DNA of 35,518 bases. Source: Xanthobacteraceae bacterium (GTDB lineage: Bacteria; Pseudomonadota; Alphaproteobacteria; Rhizobiales; Xanthobacteraceae). The position numbers and the translations under genes are program-made. Positions within the stretch are counted from its first letter, which is position 1. Every line of letters begins with the position of its first letter. Shown in pieces: positions 31,827-35,518 of this stretch. A model generated the notes under the pieces. That model did no database searches. It saw only the letters and a program-made list of their open reading frames with translations, and was not told the DNA's origin. Location: NCBI GenBank assembly GCA_030041005.1, contig JASHOR010000171.1:1-35518 (forward strand), in the 5' to 3' direction.

Positions 31827-33269
31827 TCATCGCACCCGGTTGCCATTGATTGACAACTGCGCGTAGCGGCCGGCGCCGTCTTTGGCGAGGTCGCCGGTCA
31901 CCGGTTTCTTCCATTCCATGCCGACGATGGCGCCGAGGCGGGCGCCACTGATCAGATTGTCGGCGATCAGGCTCGTGCCGGCTCCGGGGACGACCGAAAC
32001 GGTGATGCCGTAATCGGCGCCGCGCACGATATTCGCGCTGATGGCAACATCGCGCAGATAGGCGCCCCAGCCGGCGGCGACGCCGGCGTGTGCGGCATTC
32101 TCCACCACATTGCCGGTCACCAGCGTATCGGCCTCGACGCCGATGCCGATGCCGGAATCGTCGTTCGGATCGGTGCCGGCGGGCCGCTGCGCCACGACGT
32201 TGCGAATGAGGTTGCCCTGCACCACGGCGAGCCGGCCGCCCTGATTGAAATTGGTGACCGAGACGCCGATGGCTGCGCCGTCAATGATGTTGTTGGCGAT
32301 TATTGCGCCCTGGAAGCCGAATTCGGCGTAAAGGGCGACTTCGCCCAGGCCGGTGCAGGTATTGCCGGCGATTTGCAGGTTGGAAGCCGCGTTGCCACGC
32401 ACCGCCGAAAAGGCGGCGTTGCGAATCCGATTGCCGCGCACGATCACGTTGTCGGCGCGGAATACGTTGATGGCGTTCCCGTACTGGCCGGAGCCGCCGG
32501 CCCTGTTCATGATATTTTCGATGCGGTTCTCGGCGACCAGCGTGCCGTCGTCGCCCGGCACGCTGCGCCAGACCAGAATGCCGTTGTTGCCTGCGGTGCG
32601 GACATGATTGCCGGAGATTTCGAGCGCCAGCGCATCGAGCGAAAAGATCGCGGCATCGGCGGCGCTGATCGCGTTGCCGGTGATCTCGCCCGCGACCCCC
32701 TGCAAGCTGATGCCGTTGCCCCCGGCATCGACGACTTCACAATCGGCAACGCGCACAGCGCGCGCCTGCGCGATATGGATCAATCCGTGCTGCTGCGGCA
32801 GCGCGACGTTGCCGCCGTCGAGGATGAGGCCGCTGAGACTGACATGGTCGCTGCCGGTCGCCGTCATTAGATTTGGCCCGCCGTTAAAGACGATGCGGGT
32901 CGATCCTGAGACGCCGGCGATCGCCGCGTGCGGCGGCAACGTCAGTCCTCCGGCGCGATAAGATCCGGGCGTCAACTGCAGTACGGCACCCGCTGCAGCC
33001 ACGTGGTCGATGGCGCGCTGGAATATCTTCGATTGATCCTCGGCCGCATTGGCTCGCAGTCCGAGCGAGACGCCCTCGATCGCCGCGCGGGAAGCAATGT
33101 CGCTTCTTGCTGGAGCATTGGTGGCCGTTACCGCTTCGGCATAGACCCCGCGCCCCGATTCATCGTCTGGCATGCGCCGGGCGGCAACGCGCCGCGCGAG
33201 CGCCGGCGTTGCCGCAGTGGCGGACACCATGCCCAGCGCAGCGAATAGACGGCGGCGATCGAATGTCAT
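31827..33269 (-). CDS. Tat-exported parallel beta-helix protein (TIGR03808-like)
   Basis: A 480-residue protein. It begins with a twin-arginine signal (MTFDRRRLFAALGMVSATAATPALA), so it is exported folded. The rest is a right-handed parallel beta-helix with repeated short turns such as GNRIRNAAFSAVRGNAASNLQIAGN, IIANNIIDGAAIGVSV and NLIRNVV, in the style of pectate-lyase or NosD repeats. No pectinase catalytic residues are evident. It resembles the Tat-translocated repeat family TIGR03808 of alphaproteobacteria, whose function is unknown. The ATG at 33269 is chosen because the Tat motif should be near the N-terminus; an in-frame ATG at 33311 adds 14 residues. Confidence 0.85.
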   Translation of the reverse strand: MTFDRRRLFAALGMVSATAATPALARRVAARRMPDDESGRGVYAEAVTATNAPARSDIASRAAIEGVSLGLRANAAEDQSKIFQRAIDHVAAAGAVLQLTPGSYRAGGLTLPPHAAIAGVSGSTRIVFNGGPNLMTATGSDHVSLSGLILDGGNVALPQQHGLIHIAQARAVRVADCEVVDAGGNGISLQGVAGEITGNAISAADAAIFSLDALALEISGNHVRTAGNNGILVWRSVPGDDGTLVAENRIENIMNRAGGSGQYGNAINVFRADNVIVRGNRIRNAAFSAVRGNAASNLQIAGNTCTGLGEVALYAEFGFQGAIIANNIIDGAAIGVSVTNFNQGGRLAVVQGNLIRNVVAQRPAGTDPNDDSGIGIGVEADTLVTGNVVENAAHAGVAAGWGAYLRDVAISANIVRGADYGITVSVVPGAGTSLIADNLISGARLGAIVGMEWKKPVTGDLAKDGAGRYAQLSINGNRVR

Positions 33270-33367
33270 CGGCGAGCCTTCGGGGCAGGATAATGCGCCG
33301 GCGGCTATCAAATGGTGTGCCGCGAAGGTGTATCTCTCCGGGATCGGCAGGCTATCGGCTGTTAGCG

Positions 33368-34093
33368 TTAATGCTTGCTAGCAAGTTGTTGACCCAGTGT
33401 GGCTTTGGTTCCGAACTCCGCATAACGGGCTTGCCGCGAAAATGATGCGGAGTTCTGCACTGCCACCCTGGCCGCGACTGCCGCAATGAGCAGTCTTTCC
33501 GCGGCCGCCACGAGTTGGTCGAGCGACGGCCGGCGATGGTGGGCTTGCCCTCCGTTGCGGCGCTGCGGTTTGCGAGTGACGGCCACCGGAGGGATGTGCA
33601 CGAATTGAACGAGCGGATCGCCTGCGATGGCCCATTGCAGTGCGCGCCAATAGGCGTAGTTGCACAAATACCGTCCGGCATCGCGCGACAACCGTGCCGG
33701 CACGTTGGCCGCTCGCAGCGCACCAACAAGCCTCGCGAATGGCGCGCGACCGGCCCGGGCGGCCATTGCGCCGGATTCGATGACGCCGCTCGTTGGGCGA
33801 TGTCCGCTCGCATCCGGAAACAGCACGGATAGGGCATTGCGCGCGCGGGTTTCTATACAAACCTCACGTCTGCGGCCGGCCAATCCGAACATGAGCACGA
33901 TATCCGGTTTCGCGGCGAACAGGGCCGGCAGTTCGCGATCGACGCAGGCATATTCGGTTGCAAACACGTGAGCGCTGCGCGTCAGCCGGGCGAGAGCCGG
34001 TCGGCGCCTGTTGGCAAGCTTGTGCACCAGCAGTGCGCTCGGATTGAACGGAGCGCCCGGGAAGCGGCCGAAGCCGGCAAGCAGGACGCGCAT
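33368..34093 (-). CDS. pcp: Pyroglutamyl-peptidase I-like cysteine peptidase (family C15)
   Basis: A 241-residue protein with the C15 scheme: N-terminal VLLAGFGRFPGAPFNPS, catalytic-type E81 (in VCIETRARN), C144 (in GRYLCNYAYW) and H166 (in VQFVHIPP). These match the Glu-Cys-His triad of pyroglutamyl peptidase in both position and context. It would remove N-terminal pyroglutamate from peptides. The last 30 or so residues (from VQNSASFSRQ to the end) are encoded by a diverged copy of the dispersed repeat, so the native C-terminus has been replaced or extended. The start is 3 bases after the meaB stop, so the two are co-transcribed. Confidence 0.85.
   Translation of the reverse strand: MRVLLAGFGRFPGAPFNPSALLVHKLANRRRPALARLTRSAHVFATEYACVDRELPALFAAKPDIVLMFGLAGRRREVCIETRARNALSVLFPDASGHRPTSGVIESGAMAARAGRAPFARLVGALRAANVPARLSRDAGRYLCNYAYWRALQWAIAGDPLVQFVHIPPVAVTRKPQRRNGGQAHHRRPSLDQLVAAAERLLIAAVAARVAVQNSASFSRQARYAEFGTKATLGQQLASKH
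33378..33470. repeat. Dispersed palindromic repeat, copy C (diverged), overlapping the pcp 3' end
   Basis: The stretch CTAGCAAGTTGTTGACCC then GTGTGGCTTTGGTTC and later AAATGATGCGGAGTTC aligns with 13801-13891 of copy A at roughly three-quarters of positions by eye. Only the second module is present. It lies within the 3' end of the pcp-like frame and continues to its stop. Confidence 0.75.
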
Positions 34094-34096
34094 CTG

Positions 34097-35089
34097 TCAG
34101 CGTCCAAGCATCGCAGCAATCCGCTCCGCCGCTGCGGCCGGAGCCAACCGGCCGCCTGCGACCTCCGCTTCGATCGCCGGCAACGCGGCTTTGACGGCAC
34201 GATCGGACCGTAGCGGAGCGAACAGCCGCTCCTCCACCATGGTCCACATCCATTTGACCTGCTGCTCGCCGCGGCGGGCGTTGAGTTCGCCGGATCGCGT
34301 CAACCGCTCGCGATGCTCGATGATCCTGGTCCACAATGCGTCGATGCCGTCTCCGCTCAATGCCGAGCACGTGAGCACCGGCGGGGACCAGTTCGGCGAG
34401 GCGCTGGAAAGAATATGCAGGGCCGCGCGGTACTCGGCGGCGGCGGCTTTGGCGCGGGGAATATTATCGCCGTCGGCCTTGTTGACTGCGATCATGTCGG
34501 CGAGTTCGACAACGCCCTTCTTGAGCGCCTGTAATTCGTCGCCAGCGCCCGGCATGACCACCACGAGGAAAAAGTCAGTCATGTCGGCGACCGCAAGTTC
34601 CGACTGGCCGACGCCGACGGTTTCGACCAATACGACGTCATATCGGGCGGCCTCGCACAACAGCAGGGTCTCGCGTGTTTTCGCAGCGACGCCGCCCAGC
34701 GTCCCGGACGATGGCGAGGGTCGGATAAACGCATTGGCATCGTTGGCTAGCCGCGACATGCGCGTTTTATCGGCCAGGATCGAACCGCCGGTGCGGCGCG
34801 ACGACGGATCGACCGCCAGCACCGCGACCTTGCGGCCCCGGTCCGTGAGCATAGAGCCGAGCGCGTCGATCAATGTCGACTTGCCAACGCCCGGTGCGCC
34901 GGTGATGCCGACACGCACCGCCTTGCCAGTCGCCGGCAACAGCGCTTGCGTCAGCGCGGCGGCGGTACGGGTGTGATCGGCGCGCTTGCTCTCGATCAGC
35001 GTGATCGCCCGTGACAACATCGCGCGATCGCCGGTGCGGATCGCCTGCGCCATGCGCTCGATATCGGGCGGGGGAGAAAGGGCGGCCAT
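34097..35089 (-). CDS. meaB: Methylmalonyl-CoA mutase-associated GTPase MeaB
   Basis: A 330-residue G3E-family P-loop GTPase that guards and reactivates B12-dependent methylmalonyl-CoA mutase. GTP-binding motifs are GAPGVGKS (64-71), the metal-binding VDPSSRRTGGSILADKTRM, VETVGVGQSE and NKADGDN. The C-terminal dimerisation helices end the protein. No mutase gene is in the window, so meaB is separated from its client here. It is the first gene of a pair with the pyroglutamyl-peptidase-like gene. Confidence 0.95.
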   Translation of the reverse strand: MAALSPPPDIERMAQAIRTGDRAMLSRAITLIESKRADHTRTAAALTQALLPATGKAVRVGITGAPGVGKSTLIDALGSMLTDRGRKVAVLAVDPSSRRTGGSILADKTRMSRLANDANAFIRPSPSSGTLGGVAAKTRETLLLCEAARYDVVLVETVGVGQSELAVADMTDFFLVVVMPGAGDELQALKKGVVELADMIAVNKADGDNIPRAKAAAAEYRAALHILSSASPNWSPPVLTCSALSGDGIDALWTRIIEHRERLTRSGELNARRGEQQVKWMWTMVEERLFAPLRSDRAVKAALPAIEAEVAGGRLAPAAAAERIAAMLGR

Positions 35090-35316
35090 GTCATGTCATC
35101 GGTGAGGACGCCGCGTCCGTCAAGGCGGACGCGCGGCCGACGCAAGTTCGTTCGTAACCAAATTGAAGGGTTGAATTCGTCCGATCCGGGCCAAAATTTT
35201 TCGCCGAATGACCGCGATATCGTCGAATTGAGGCCGCATCAGCGCGCTCTCATCCATGCGCCCACAACGTGGCGAAGGGCATCGCTTGTCCGTCCTCAAG
35301 CTTAAGGGAGACGACG

Positions 35317-35518
35317 ATGAACTGGAATCGTATTCAGCTCGATTGGATGCATTTTAAGGATAAGGTCCGCAATAACTGGGTCAAGCTGACGGACGAGGAT
35401 GTAACCCGCATCGGCGGTCGCCGCGAGCAATTGATCGGCCGGCTGCAGGCGCGGTACGGCTTTGCCAAGGCCGAAGCCGCGCGCGAGGTCGAGGCCTGGA
35501 TGCGGTCGCAAAAACGCG
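35317..35518 (+). CDS. CsbD-like stress protein, 5' part (runs off window end)
   Basis: The visible 67 codons start MNWNRIQLDWMHFKDKVRNNW, a YjbJ/CsbD-type opening (NWxxxxGxWxxxKGxVKxxW) with LTDEDVTRIGGRREQLIGRLQ. CsbD proteins are small, hydrophilic and induced by general stress; function is unclear. AAGGGAG lies 6 bases before the ATG. The stop lies beyond the window. It is divergent from meaB with a 227-base intergenic gap in which I could not assign a promoter. Confidence 0.85.
   Translation, partial: MNWNRIQLDWMHFKDKVRNNWVKLTDEDVTRIGGRREQLIGRLQARYGFAKAEAAREVEAWMRSQKR

Noticed and set aside
35093-35305. A 70-codon frame between meaB and the CsbD-like gene
   Set aside because: No ribosome binding site, no family resemblance, and it occupies the divergent promoter region.
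1-35518. CRISPR array, tRNA/rRNA genes, transposase or prophage genes
   Set aside because: No regularly spaced direct repeats, no cloverleaf or rRNA sequence, and no integrase, transposase or phage structural motifs were seen on either strand.

Overview
The window is GC-rich, densely coded DNA, most likely from an alphaproteobacterium of the Rhizobiales near Bradyrhizobiaceae/Xanthobacteraceae. The basis for this is a GTTC-N7-GTTC LexA box, an imuA-imuB-dnaE2 SOS cassette, a TIGR03808-type Tat beta-helix protein, a DUF6894-like small protein and several families of palindromic repeats typical of that group. No rRNA, tRNA, CRISPR array, transposase or phage gene was found.

Layout. 1-4472: the tail of a MarR regulator, an OmpR-type response regulator and an EnvZ-type kinase (translationally linked), then the chaperone gene htpG. 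4511-6612 (minus): tctB-tctA, the membrane part of a tripartite tricarboxylate transporter with no binding-protein gene nearby. 6881-13623 (minus): the SOS mutagenesis operon imuA-imuB-dnaE2, followed by a SRAP (YedK/HMCES-type) abasic-site protein gene; a perfect LexA box lies just upstream of imuA. 13731-14384: a dispersed palindromic repeat, then a small ClpX-zinc-finger/helix-turn-helix protein preceded by two tandem identical-type palindromes. 14455-19665: an LsrF-like aldolase/thiolase, a DUF6894-like protein, an orphan NMT1/SsuA-type binding protein, a His-rich secreted or anchored protein, a D-2-hydroxyacid dehydrogenase and a small membrane protein. 19743-22896: a 3-oxoacid CoA-transferase pair and a 14-TM-type MFS exporter. 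23021-29401: a branched-chain amino acid-type ABC transporter (livG, livF, binding protein, livH, livM) followed by RidA-family and Old Yellow Enzyme-family genes. 29435-35518: an ATP-grasp-like unknown, an asparaginase II, a Tat-exported beta-helix protein, a pyroglutamyl-peptidase-like protein, meaB, and the start of a CsbD-like stress protein.

Main points of interest. (1) The SOS polymerase genes carry several palindromic, normally intergenic repeats inside their reading frames, all kept in frame: a 108-bp element and a 114-bp double element in dnaE2, plus shorter ones in dnaE2 and imuB. (2) A ~118-bp repeat occurs in two nearly identical, inverted copies about 17 kb apart; a third, diverged copy supplies the C-terminus of the pyroglutamyl-peptidase-like protein. 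(3) The small ClpX-zinc-finger/HTH protein has two 17-bp palindromes spaced 18 bp centre to centre directly upstream, which looks like an autoregulated switch.
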